Source: a virus
Reading direction: 5' to 3' (one strand)
IMG/VR virus record: IMGVR_UViG_3300045963_000147
Location: 1-64,000 of that record
Length of the DNA: 64,000 nt
Part shown: positions 31,478-39,255 of the stretch, piece after piece
How positions within the stretch are numbered: the first letter of the stretch is position 1
Layout of the letters: each line of letters opens with the position of its first letter
Notes under the pieces: generated by a model
Told to the model about the DNA's origin: nothing
Databases searched by the model: none
What the model saw: the letters and a program-made list of their open reading frames with translations, nothing else
Translations under genes and position numbers: made by a program

Positions 31478-31852
31478 ATGCACCACATCCAATCACCGCG
31501 CACCGACGACGCAGCCATCGAGCAGCAGATCCAGTCGAAGGGCCTGACCGCGCCGCGCGTCACGCCGGCCGACATCGAGGCGAACATCCTGATCGCCTAC
31601 TACTTCACGGGCGAAGAAGCATTGCAGTACGCCGGTCAGAACGGGTCGCCGTTCGTGCCGCACATCGCTCTCGGACTGCTGACCTTCTGCGTCCTGGTGC
31701 TGCGCAACGGCTTCACCGTCACCGGCGAGTCGGCCTGCGCCAGCCCCGAGAACTTCGACGCCGACGTGGGCCGCAAGATCGCCCGCGAGAACGCCAAGAA
31801 CAAAATCTGGCCGCTGATGGGCTACGAGCTGCGCAGCAAGCTGGTCGCGTAA
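31478..31852 (+). CDS. N4 gp49 / Sf6 gp66-family protein
   Basis: The product has 124 residues. The segment LTFCVLVLRNGFTVTGESAC with ASPENFDADVGRKIARENAK and KIWPLMGYELRSKL is characteristic of the N4 gp49/Sf6 gp66 family, widespread in phages but of unknown function. A conserved VTPADIEANI helix precedes it. It sits between scaffold and capsid genes. Confidence 0.85.
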   Translation: MHHIQSPRTDDAAIEQQIQSKGLTAPRVTPADIEANILIAYYFTGEEALQYAGQNGSPFVPHIALGLLTFCVLVLRNGFTVTGESACASPENFDADVGRKIARENAKNKIWPLMGYELRSKLVA

Positions 31853-31861
31853 TTTCTTTCG

Positions 31862-31897
31862 CCGGCTCTTGATCTAAGCTCGAACTTAGACTAGAGT
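31862..31897 (+). promoter_or_regulatory. Palindromic TCTAAG...CTTAGA element before capsid gene
   Basis: GATCTAAGCTCGAACTTAGACTAGAG carries a perfect inverted repeat TCTAAG-CTCGAA-CTTAGA. It lies in the 160-base gap before the capsid gene, and a weak GCCCCGC/ACGGGC hairpin follows. It probably gives the capsid gene its own transcript, needed for its high yield. Confidence 0.5.
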
Positions 31898-32013
31898 CGG
31901 CACCATTCGATCAGGCAGGTCTCGACAGCACCTCCACTCGTTCGTCGTGACGACACACGGCAAAGGCGCCCCGCAACGGGCATTCGTCTTTGTTCATCGT
32001 GTGGAGGCCCGTC

Positions 32014-33159
32014 ATGGCCGTTACCAATTTCTCGCTGCTCACGTCCGAGCAGAAGACCGTGTGGTCCATGGACCTGTGGAAGCAGGCCCGCAACATGAGC
32101 TTCGTCAACAAGTTCCTGGGCAAAGGCCCGAACTCGCTGATCCAGCACATCACCGAATTGAAGAAGTCCGAGAAGGGCGCCCGCGCTGTCATCACGCTGC
32201 TGGCCGACCTGACCGGTGACGGCGTCGCCGGGGACCGCACCCTGGAAGGCAACGAAGAAGCGATGCAGACCTTCGATCAGGTCATCCGCATCGACCAGTT
32301 GCGCCACGCCAACCGCCACGAAGGCAAGATGGCCGACCAGAAGTCGGTGGTCGAATTCCGCGGCAACAGCCGCGACGTGCTGGCCTACTGGCTGGCCGAC
32401 CGCATCGACCAGATGGCCTTCAGCACCCTCGGTGGCCGCAGCTTCGCCACCCGCCCGAACGGCTCGACCCGCGTCGGCAGCGACCTGGGCAACCTGGAGT
32501 TCGCCGCCGATGTGACCGCGCCGTCCACCAAGCGCATGCTGCGCTGGGACAACGTGAACAAGGTGCTGAAGGACAGCTCGTCGGGCAGCAACACCAGCTC
32601 GGCGATCGTCAACACCGGTGCCGTCGCCGGCAGCGACTTCCCGGCGTGGCAGACCTTCGTTCAGCTCAAGGCCTACGCCAAGGACCGCTACATCCGTGGC
32701 GTGACGGGTGAGGGCGGCGAAGAGACGTACCACGCCTTCCTGACCCCGCAGGCGTTCGCCAAGCTGAAGGCCGACAACGACTACAACCTGAACCTGCGCC
32801 ACTCGATCCAGACCGACAAGAACAGCAGCCTGTTCACCGGTTCGAGCGTCAAGATCGACGGCATCTACCTGCACGAGTTCCGGCACGTGCCGAACGTGTC
32901 GGCCGGCATCAGCGGCACGAATATGTACGGCTCGGGCCTGAACCTGCCGGGCTCGCAGATTCTGTTCTGCGGCGCCCAGTCACTCGGCATGGCCGACATC
33001 GGCGCACCGGACTGGAACGAGAAGGGCTTCGACTACGAGAACAGCCAGGGCATCGCCATCGGCAAGATTCTCGGTTTCCTGAAGCCCAAGTTCGGGACCA
33101 TCTACGAAGCGAACACCGTCGAAGACTTCGGCGTGCTGTCCTGCTACGTCGCTCAATAA
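32014..33159 (+). CDS. Major capsid protein, N4 gp56 family
   Basis: The product has 381 residues from ATG 32014, preceded by GGAGG. The N-terminal part, VWSMDLWKQARNMSFVNKFL, then IQHITELKKSEKGARAVITL and GDGVAGDRTLEGNEEAM, then QVIRIDQLRHANRHEGKMAD, matches the N4-gp56 family of HK97-fold capsid proteins. It ends near LGMADIGAPDWNEKGFDY. It forms the head shell. It has its own promoter-like element and a terminator two genes on. Confidence 0.93.
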   Translation: MAVTNFSLLTSEQKTVWSMDLWKQARNMSFVNKFLGKGPNSLIQHITELKKSEKGARAVITLLADLTGDGVAGDRTLEGNEEAMQTFDQVIRIDQLRHANRHEGKMADQKSVVEFRGNSRDVLAYWLADRIDQMAFSTLGGRSFATRPNGSTRVGSDLGNLEFAADVTAPSTKRMLRWDNVNKVLKDSSSGSNTSSAIVNTGAVAGSDFPAWQTFVQLKAYAKDRYIRGVTGEGGEETYHAFLTPQAFAKLKADNDYNLNLRHSIQTDKNSSLFTGSSVKIDGIYLHEFRHVPNVSAGISGTNMYGSGLNLPGSQILFCGAQSLGMADIGAPDWNEKGFDYENSQGIAIGKILGFLKPKFGTIYEANTVEDFGVLSCYVAQ

Positions 33160-33171
33160 GGAGAGCACGCC

Positions 33172-33669
33172 ATGACCAAGCTCACTGCCGCTCGCGGCTC
33201 GCAATACCTCCTGGAGCAGGAGTTCACCTTCAACTGGAACAACTGGGTCGTCGACTCGGCGGACCTGACGAAGAAGACTCTCGGCTCGACGGTGGCTCTG
33301 GCCACCGACCCGAACGAGACGGGCCTGCTCGGCCCGGTCGCCAACACGATCACCTTCGACGGCCTGAACCTGCCGCCCGGCGCGGTCATCATGGGCGGCG
33401 CGGTGATCGTCGAGACGGCCTACGCCGGCTCGACCGCAGCGACGGTCTCGGTGGGCATCACCGGCTCGCTGACCACGCTGGCCAACGCGGTGGACATGAA
33501 GACCGTGGCCCGTACCGCGTTGACGCTGACGTCGCCGCTCCTGTGCAACACGGGGACCAACGTGCGCTTGACCATCGCCTACACGGTCGCCAACGCGACC
33601 GCCGGCAAGGTGCGCGTGCGCGTCGACTACACGATCGACGGTCGCGTCAACGAAGTCCAGGCCTCCTGA
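33172..33669 (+). CDS. Probable head decoration or minor structural protein
   Basis: The product has 165 residues, rich in Thr, Val, Ala and Gly. It starts MTKLTAARGSQYLLEQEFTF. Beta-strand-rich segments (AVIMGGAVIVETAYAGSTAA, ATVSVGITGSLTTLANAVDM, then RVRVDYTIDGRV) suit a capsid decoration protein or head fibre. It is directly after the capsid gene, and a strong terminator follows. Both suggest high expression with the capsid. Confidence 0.6.
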   Translation: MTKLTAARGSQYLLEQEFTFNWNNWVVDSADLTKKTLGSTVALATDPNETGLLGPVANTITFDGLNLPPGAVIMGGAVIVETAYAGSTAATVSVGITGSLTTLANAVDMKTVARTALTLTSPLLCNTGTNVRLTIAYTVANATAGKVRVRVDYTIDGRVNEVQAS

Positions 33670-33690
33670 TCGCAGGGTGCCCTGACCGCA

Positions 33691-33720
33691 AAGAACGGGG
33701 CCTGACGGCCCCGTTCTTCC
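33691..33720 (+). terminator. Intrinsic terminator after capsid unit
   Basis: AGAACGGGGCC and GGCCCCGTTCT pair around a TGAC loop in a near-perfect eleven-base stem, followed by TTCC. It ends the capsid transcript before the connector genes. Confidence 0.75.
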
Positions 33721-33753
33721 ATCCCCTCCACCACAACCCTCAAGGACAACACG

Positions 33754-34125
33754 ATGCGCTTCATGCTCCACCGCAACCGGACGATCGCCTCCACCTGTGG
33801 CATCTCCATCGAATTCACCAAGGGCGAGTTCCACCTCGTCCCGCCGGCCATGTACGCCGAGGTCATCGCCGCAGGCGGTGTGCCCGAGTCCGAGCTGGCC
33901 GACGACGAGCAGCCGTTGAAGCCTGCCACGCCCGAAGCCGCCGCCGAGCGCGAGAAGGCGCTCTTCACCGCCTTCACGACCATCGCCAAGCGCAACGCCC
34001 GCAACGACTTCACCGCCGGCGGCATGCCGCACCTGAGCGTGCTGTCGAAGCTGATCACCTTCGAAATCGAGGCGAAGGAACGCGACGCTGCCTGGACGAA
34101 GTTTCAGTCCGCCGCCAACGAGTAA
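33754..34125 (+). CDS. Hypothetical structural protein
   Basis: The product has 123 residues (MRFMLHRNRTIASTCGISIE...). The middle is a flexible acidic stretch (PESELADDEQPLKPATPEAA) and the C-terminus is a long charged helix. It lies between the capsid unit and the connector. Similar-sized genes in this position often encode head completion factors, which is inference. Confidence 0.55.
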   Translation: MRFMLHRNRTIASTCGISIEFTKGEFHLVPPAMYAEVIAAGGVPESELADDEQPLKPATPEAAAEREKALFTAFTTIAKRNARNDFTAGGMPHLSVLSKLITFEIEAKERDAAWTKFQSAANE

Positions 34126-34128
34126 GCC

Positions 34129-34785
34129 ATGACGTCGTCCGACCTCCTCGCCCTGTTCCGCTCGGAGATAGCCGATACGGCTGAGCCGTACCTGTGGAGC
34201 GACGAGGACGTGTTCGGCTACATGGACGACGCGCAGACGATGTTCTGCCGCAAGACCGACGGCATCCTCGACGCCAGCACCGACGCGGTGACGAAGATCG
34301 CCGTCGTGCCCGGCAGCGACCGCATCGCGCTGCACCAGAAGATCAAGCGCATCCGCGCCATCACCCGCGAAGACACGGGGCGCGGCATCGACATCATCAA
34401 CCGCGACGACATGGTGCTGCGCAAGTGGTACTTCGACGGCACGGTCGGCATCGTCAAGGCCCTGGTGATCGGCGTCGAGGCGCACAAGGCGCGCGTCTTC
34501 CCCGTGTCGAGCGAGACGGTGAACCTCCGCCTGGAGGTGCAGCGCCTGCCGCTCATCACCATCACCTCGGACGGCGATCAGGCCTTCGAGATTGACGACG
34601 AACACCACCGCCATCTGCTGCACTGGATGAAGAGCTTGGCCTACATGAAGCAGGACTCCGAGACCTTCAACCGCACGAAGGCCGAGGAGTTCGAGACGAA
34701 GGCCCTGGCGTACTTCGCTCAGGTCAAGGAAGAAGAGCGCCGCAAGGCTTTCAAGGTCCGAACCGTCGCCTACGGCGGCATCTGA
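34129..34785 (+). CDS. Probable head-tail connector (adaptor) protein
   Basis: The product has 218 residues (MTSSDLLALFRSEIADTAEP...). The start has the acidic DLLALFRSEIADTAEPYLWS followed by DEDVFGYMDDAQTMFCRKTD, then a strand-rich centre and a C-terminal helix (DSETFNRTKAEEFETKALAY). This helical-ends-with-strands layout is typical of the adaptor proteins that bind below the portal (gp4/gp6/DUF6682-like). It follows portal and capsid genes as expected. Confidence 0.65.
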   Translation: MTSSDLLALFRSEIADTAEPYLWSDEDVFGYMDDAQTMFCRKTDGILDASTDAVTKIAVVPGSDRIALHQKIKRIRAITREDTGRGIDIINRDDMVLRKWYFDGTVGIVKALVIGVEAHKARVFPVSSETVNLRLEVQRLPLITITSDGDQAFEIDDEHHRHLLHWMKSLAYMKQDSETFNRTKAEEFETKALAYFAQVKEEERRKAFKVRTVAYGGI

Positions 34786-34815
34786 AATCGAAGATCGAAG
34801 AACGATCGAACTTAG
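34786..34815 (+). promoter_or_regulatory. Promoter/operator-like motif before tail-type gene
   Basis: AATCGAAGATCGAAGAACGA leads into TCGAACTTAGGAG, the last part of which also serves as ribosome site for the ATG at 34825. Eighteen bases (TCGAAGATCGAAGAACGA) recur inside the giant protein gene at 54292-54309. Confidence 0.4.
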
Positions 34816-34824
34816 GAGCCCACC

Positions 34825-35304
34825 ATGGCCGCTTTTACCGACTTTGCCGAAAACAAGCTGATCGACTGGTTCTTCCGAGCCCAGGCCATCGGCATCACGG
34901 GCGCCACAGCGGCTGCGGCCACCGGCCCCGCCACGCTGTACGTCGCGCTGTTCACCGCGAACCCGACCGACACCGGCGGCGGTACCGAAGTGACCGGCGG
35001 CAGCTACGCCCGCGTGGCCGTGACGTCGAGCTTGACGGCCTGGGCCGCGACGCAGTCGACGAACCCGACCCCGACGAACACGGCCAGCACCGGTACCAGC
35101 GGCACGACGTTCAACAGCGCCGTGGTCACGTTCCCGGCGCCGACCGCCAACTGGGGAACGATCACCGGCTTCGCGGTGTTCGACGCCACCACGGCCGGCA
35201 ACCCGCTGTTCTACAGCGCGCTGACGACCAGCAAGACCGTGAACAACGGCGACGCGGCACCGAGCTTCGCAGTCGGCGCGCTCACCTTCCAGATCGACAA
35301 CTGA
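34825..35304 (+). CDS. Tail fibre-like structural protein
   Basis: The product has 159 residues (MAAFTDFAENKLIDWFFRAQ...). The pattern TLYVALFTANPTDTGGGTEV then SYARVAVTSSLTAW, and later ITGFAVFDATTAGNPLFYSA, matches a widespread family of small phage tail-associated beta-sandwich proteins. The N-terminal helix FTDFAENKLIDWFF is also typical. It probably decorates the tail or fibres. It has its own promoter-like motif. Confidence 0.7.
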   Translation: MAAFTDFAENKLIDWFFRAQAIGITGATAAAATGPATLYVALFTANPTDTGGGTEVTGGSYARVAVTSSLTAWAATQSTNPTPTNTASTGTSGTTFNSAVVTFPAPTANWGTITGFAVFDATTAGNPLFYSALTTSKTVNNGDAAPSFAVGALTFQIDN

Positions 35305-35306
35305 TC

Positions 35307-35516
35307 GTGACGGGTGGCCGCGTACCACTTGACCACCCGCTGCTCGAAGCCATGGCCCAAAAGCGCGACAACTACTTGGAGAGGCACCTGCACCGCGAGG
35401 CACACGGCGTCGCTACATCCATGAGCATCACCCTGGCATGGCTGAAGAAGCAGAGCAGGGCGCCGAATCTGCACTCGGGATTCGCGCCGCTCTCTGACCC
35501 TGAACTGAAGGACTGA
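35307..35516 (+). CDS. Small hypothetical protein, GTG start
   Basis: The product has 69 residues with GTG start three bases after the preceding stop. It begins MTGGRVPLDHPLLEAMAQKR and continues as a helix with many Arg and His residues. It ends two bases before the next ATG. Function unknown. Confidence 0.5.
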   Translation: MTGGRVPLDHPLLEAMAQKRDNYLERHLHREAHGVATSMSITLAWLKKQSRAPNLHSGFAPLSDPELKD

Positions 35517-35517
35517 A

Positions 35518-36060
35518 ATGCTCACCACCGCCCAACTCTCGGTCATCAAGGCCGCGATCCTGGCCGAGACGAATGCCGCCGTCGTCGCCGCCCGCGCAGC
35601 CGGCGACATGGGCATCCTGGCCACGTTCTACAACGCAGCCAGCGCCGTCACAGTCTGGCGGACCTACACCAGCGGCGACGTGATCCGCAATGCAATCGTG
35701 TGGGCCAACATGACGCCAAACATGGCGCCCGACGGGACGACGCTCTGGACCCAGCGGTCCTACTACTCAGCCGCCAAGCAGCTTAGCTTGCAAACGCTCG
35801 TTCAGGGCCAGTCGCAGATCGCGTCTGGCATGGTGAACGTCCGCGTCGGCCTGCAGGATTGCCTGACCGCGCTGCCGACAGGAAGCACGGGCCAGAACAT
35901 CGCGGCAGGTTGGACGGCCGTGCAGACGGCAATGCAGCGTCAGGCCACAGTCGGGGAAGCCCTCTTCATCAACACCGGCACTGGCGCTGCCCCGTGGGAT
36001 CTGGTGTGGGAGGGCGTGCTCGGCGTGAATGACCTGTCAAACGCGCTGAACGGGGCCTGA
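35518..36060 (+). CDS. Hypothetical structural protein
   Basis: The product has 180 residues (MLTTAQLSVIKAAILAETNA...). It has helical ends and a central YTSGDVIRNAIVWANMTPNM plus LSLQTLVQGQSQIASGMVNV, both seen in similarly placed proteins of GC-rich phages. A role in the tail is likely from position. No enzymatic motif is visible. Confidence 0.6.
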   Translation: MLTTAQLSVIKAAILAETNAAVVAARAAGDMGILATFYNAASAVTVWRTYTSGDVIRNAIVWANMTPNMAPDGTTLWTQRSYYSAAKQLSLQTLVQGQSQIASGMVNVRVGLQDCLTALPTGSTGQNIAAGWTAVQTAMQRQATVGEALFINTGTGAAPWDLVWEGVLGVNDLSNALNGA

Positions 36061-36061
36061 T

Positions 36062-36490
36062 ATGCCGACGCCCATCTACCGCCAAGCGGCAACAGCCGTC
36101 ACCAGCGGGTCGCTCTCGGCGACCAACAACGCATGGTCTGGAGCCCTGCGCGTGCAGCAGTCTACGCTGTCCATCGCTGGCGCGCTGCTGGGCGACTTTC
36201 GCATCACGGGCGGCACATGGTCGGGTGCGCCCACTGGCGGCAGCATTCAACTGGTGGCCGTGGACCGAGACTTTGCTGGGACGGCAGGCGGCACGCCGGG
36301 CAGCACCATTCCGCCGCGCTTCGTCGGGACGTTTACGCCGGCAGGGCAGACAACAGCTACCTTCGGTGCGCTCGCCCTCAACAGCGTGGCCCTGTCGCCC
36401 GACTGCGACTATTACGTCTACAACAACGGCACGGGGGTATCGCTCAGCACGTTCACCCTGACCTGCACGCCGTGGACGCCGGGCACCTAA
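36062..36490 (+). CDS. Hypothetical tail-associated protein
   Basis: The product has 142 residues of beta-sandwich type with Gly and Thr-rich strands (GGTWSGAPTGGSIQLVAVDR, FGALALNSVALSPDCDYYVY, YVYNNGTGVSL). This looks like a lectin or fibre-type domain, possibly assembling with the following gene. It starts one base after the preceding stop. Confidence 0.55.
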   Translation: MPTPIYRQAATAVTSGSLSATNNAWSGALRVQQSTLSIAGALLGDFRITGGTWSGAPTGGSIQLVAVDRDFAGTAGGTPGSTIPPRFVGTFTPAGQTTATFGALALNSVALSPDCDYYVYNNGTGVSLSTFTLTCTPWTPGT

Positions 36491-37621
36491 ATGCCGGCTG
36501 ACCTGGGTCAATTCATCTGGCCGGATGTGGCGCAGGGGCGTCAGCCACAGGGTTCGGTCCAGCTGAAACCAGACTTCCCGTGGGCGCATCTGTGGTTGCC
36601 GTCGCTTGGCTATAGCGACTTGATCACGGGATACACGGCAACGCAAGGGTTTGGTGGCCAAGGTCTTTCACCCTCGCAGAATGGAGTCGCCTACGGCAAA
36701 GGGACCGGCCAGGGCGACGTGTACTTTCTGACAGACGGGGGGCCTGGAGCGGCGATACCCCAGGGGCCAATGACGCTGGTGATCCAGGGATATTCGCTGG
36801 ATACGGCGCAACAGGCGACGTTCAACTACACCACCACCGTACCGGTGAGACTGTTCGGTGTTTATTTCCCTGCCAATGACGGCAAGGCGTACATCCAGTA
36901 CGGAGGGGGCACTGAGGGGTCCACGCAGATCTCATTGACGCCACCGGCCTTAAGCCCCAACGATGTGTGGGTCTACACGGTCGGCGCACGCGGAATGGAG
37001 ATTTGGCAAAACAGCATCTTGCTCGGGTCCAACGGCGGGAACCCGACGCGCACGAATAGTGGCATCGACAGTTGGGGCCTGACGCTGAACGTCGGCGGAT
37101 TGATAACGGCGGCGAGTCGCGTGTCCTTCATCGGCCTCGTCAATTCGCAGCTTTCCGCGAAAGAGATCGCCGCCCTCGGCGCGAGTCCTGCGGAACTGTA
37201 CCGAGCCGTATTCGCCACCCCCGTCCTGCTCTTCGCAGCAGGCATCACCGGCACCATCAGCCGCCCCGGCAGCGATGTCTCGGTGAGCGGCTGGACGTTC
37301 ACGGGTGCGAGCCTGAGCGCCAGCATCAACGAGGCGACCTTCAGCGACGCCAGTTACGCCCAGGCGGCATACGGCGTGGCCGGCGGCATCACCGATCTGG
37401 ACATCCCCCGCGCACCGGGCAACCACGTCATCAACTTCCGCGGCGAGTATCTGACCGGCTTCGCAACGAGCGGCCAATTCAGATTCACGCTGATGGACAG
37501 CAGCAATACCAGCCTGGGCGTGAGCGCGTGGCAATCCGTCAGCAGCAGCGTCGTGCAATACGACGTGCCCATCACGATCAGTGGCACTGCCACCCGAATC
37601 AAGATTGAGATCCAAGCATGA
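36491..37621 (+). CDS. Tail protein with LamG/concanavalin-like domain
   Basis: The product has 376 residues. The middle (about residues 75-245) shows FNYTTTVPVRLFGVYFPAND, VWVYTVGARGMEIWQNSILL, VSFIGLVNSQLSAKEIAALG and ELYRAVFATPVLL, the pattern of concanavalin-like jelly-roll domains with the usual 'LSAxEIAALxASPxEL' loop. A fibronectin-like C-terminal half follows. It probably binds surface sugars. It is coupled to the next gene (ATGA). Confidence 0.7.
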   Translation: MPADLGQFIWPDVAQGRQPQGSVQLKPDFPWAHLWLPSLGYSDLITGYTATQGFGGQGLSPSQNGVAYGKGTGQGDVYFLTDGGPGAAIPQGPMTLVIQGYSLDTAQQATFNYTTTVPVRLFGVYFPANDGKAYIQYGGGTEGSTQISLTPPALSPNDVWVYTVGARGMEIWQNSILLGSNGGNPTRTNSGIDSWGLTLNVGGLITAASRVSFIGLVNSQLSAKEIAALGASPAELYRAVFATPVLLFAAGITGTISRPGSDVSVSGWTFTGASLSASINEATFSDASYAQAAYGVAGGITDLDIPRAPGNHVINFRGEYLTGFATSGQFRFTLMDSSNTSLGVSAWQSVSSSVVQYDVPITISGTATRIKIEIQA

Positions 37622-39249
37622 CCGCAACCGTCACCACACTCAATGCTGGCTCGGGCGGCGCGTCCGTTCTGGTCGATTCCCTCTCCACTGTCGATGGCGG
37701 TGCTGCACCGGGCAGTTCCATTGCGCAGATGGTGAAAATCGGCTTCGGCGCAGCCAGCGACTTCAAGACCCCAAGCACCGCCACGCCGCTGCCCACGTCA
37801 GCGGGGTCAATGCTCACCACAGTACCGGCCGCTGCGGAGCCCGCTAACCCGGTGCGTGCGGTCGGCGGCGACCAGTGGGTGTGCTCGTTTGCTGGCTCGG
37901 GTTCGTCGGTTCTATCGACTGACCTCACAACGCCCATCGTCGGCACGGGAGTCACGTACAACCAGACGTCTGGCTCGCTGAACATCCTGACGGGCACGAC
38001 CGTCAATGCCGAGTGGCTGAGCCGGTCCACCGTGAGCTTCAAGGCCACGATGCGGTTGCGCGCGTCCATCGTGGCATCGCAGCGTATCGCCAACCAGAAC
38101 TTGCAGATCGTGCTGGCCGACCTGATCGGCGAGGGTCTGGCCTTCACGATGGTCAGTGCGACCCAGGTCAACGTGACGAAGACGGCTCACGGTTTCACGA
38201 CACAGAACGTCGGCCAGTTCATGAACCTCGCCGGCATCACGACTGTCGCCGGGGTTCCGGGGCGTTACGCGATTGCCTCGATCATCGACGTGAACACCAT
38301 TCAGTTCACTGTTGCTGCGTGGCCGGCGACGGGCAGCGGCACCCTGACCCTGTTCGGCTGGAACAGCGTCCGCAATCTGTTCAACGGCACCACAGCCACT
38401 GCCATGGCGTGGGACTCGCAACGCAAGGGCTGGGCCACTGGCGACACCACCGCGACGATCAACACCACCGCGACGCCCGGCACGATCATCGAATGCGACC
38501 TCAACGGCCGCGACGCATTCTTGCAAGACTCGCTGCGGGCGACGAACACGAGTTCGAACTTCACGACCCGCGCCAGCCGATACGAGAATCTGCCCGACGA
38601 AGACACGTCGCTGTACCTGTGGGTCTGGTCCTACAACGGCTCCACAGCGCCGGCCAGCACGACGACCTGGACCCTTGGCTTTGTTGCTGTCGAGACGTTC
38701 GCAAACACTGACGTGTACCTGCGTGGCATCCGCACCCAAGGCACTGCAAACACACTGACCATCAACGCGCTGATCGCTGCGGCACAGACTTTGGCAACGG
38801 TGACGACGGTCAACACAGTCAATACGCTGACCACGATCACCACGGCGCCCGCATTGGTCGCCAGCACTGCGGCCATCGGTGACGTCGGCATCCAGATTCG
38901 GGCCAACGCGACGGGTGCGGCAACCGTCTTCAAGTTCACCGCCGCCGCGACAGCCAACCCTGCATCGGTCAAGGCAACGGCGGGCCGTGTGGTGGGCTGG
39001 AACCTCTACAACACCACCGCCGCGATCAAAGTGTTCAGGTTCTACAACCTTGCCGTCGCACCAACCGTGGGTACCTCGGTGCCAACTTTCGTCGTCCCCA
39101 TCGCTCCCAACTCGGCGTCGAATGTTTCGATCCCCGTCGGTATTAGCTTTGCCACGGGCATCGCAATCGCCTGCACGGGCGCCATTGCCGACCTTGACAC
39201 AACGGTAACCGCAGCCAACGACGTGCTCGGCGAGATCTTCTACGCCTGA
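37618..39249 (+). CDS. Large tail or baseplate-type structural protein
   Basis: The product has 543 residues rich in Thr, Ala, Asn and Val, with repeated beta-strands. It starts with GGASVLVDSLSTVDGGAAPG and VKIGFGAASDFKTP, which are motifs found in many phage tail proteins (D-G-G...V-K-x-G). The centre has FTMVSATQVNVTKTAHGFTT and RYAIASIIDVNTIQFTVAAW, like a repeated beta-domain. Start is coupled to the preceding gene. Confidence 0.6.
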   Translation: MTATVTTLNAGSGGASVLVDSLSTVDGGAAPGSSIAQMVKIGFGAASDFKTPSTATPLPTSAGSMLTTVPAAAEPANPVRAVGGDQWVCSFAGSGSSVLSTDLTTPIVGTGVTYNQTSGSLNILTGTTVNAEWLSRSTVSFKATMRLRASIVASQRIANQNLQIVLADLIGEGLAFTMVSATQVNVTKTAHGFTTQNVGQFMNLAGITTVAGVPGRYAIASIIDVNTIQFTVAAWPATGSGTLTLFGWNSVRNLFNGTTATAMAWDSQRKGWATGDTTATINTTATPGTIIECDLNGRDAFLQDSLRATNTSSNFTTRASRYENLPDEDTSLYLWVWSYNGSTAPASTTTWTLGFVAVETFANTDVYLRGIRTQGTANTLTINALIAAAQTLATVTTVNTVNTLTTITTAPALVASTAAIGDVGIQIRANATGAATVFKFTAAATANPASVKATAGRVVGWNLYNTTAAIKVFRFYNLAVAPTVGTSVPTFVVPIAPNSASNVSIPVGISFATGIAIACTGAIADLDTTVTAANDVLGEIFYA

Positions 39250-39255
39250 CGCGCC

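Noticed and set aside
32980-35403. Long leftward frame of 807 codons opposite the capsid and connector genes
   Set aside because: It is the complement of well-supported rightward genes in GC-rich DNA, which leaves long antisense frames open. Its residues are biased to Arg, Ala, Val, Asp and His with no domain.
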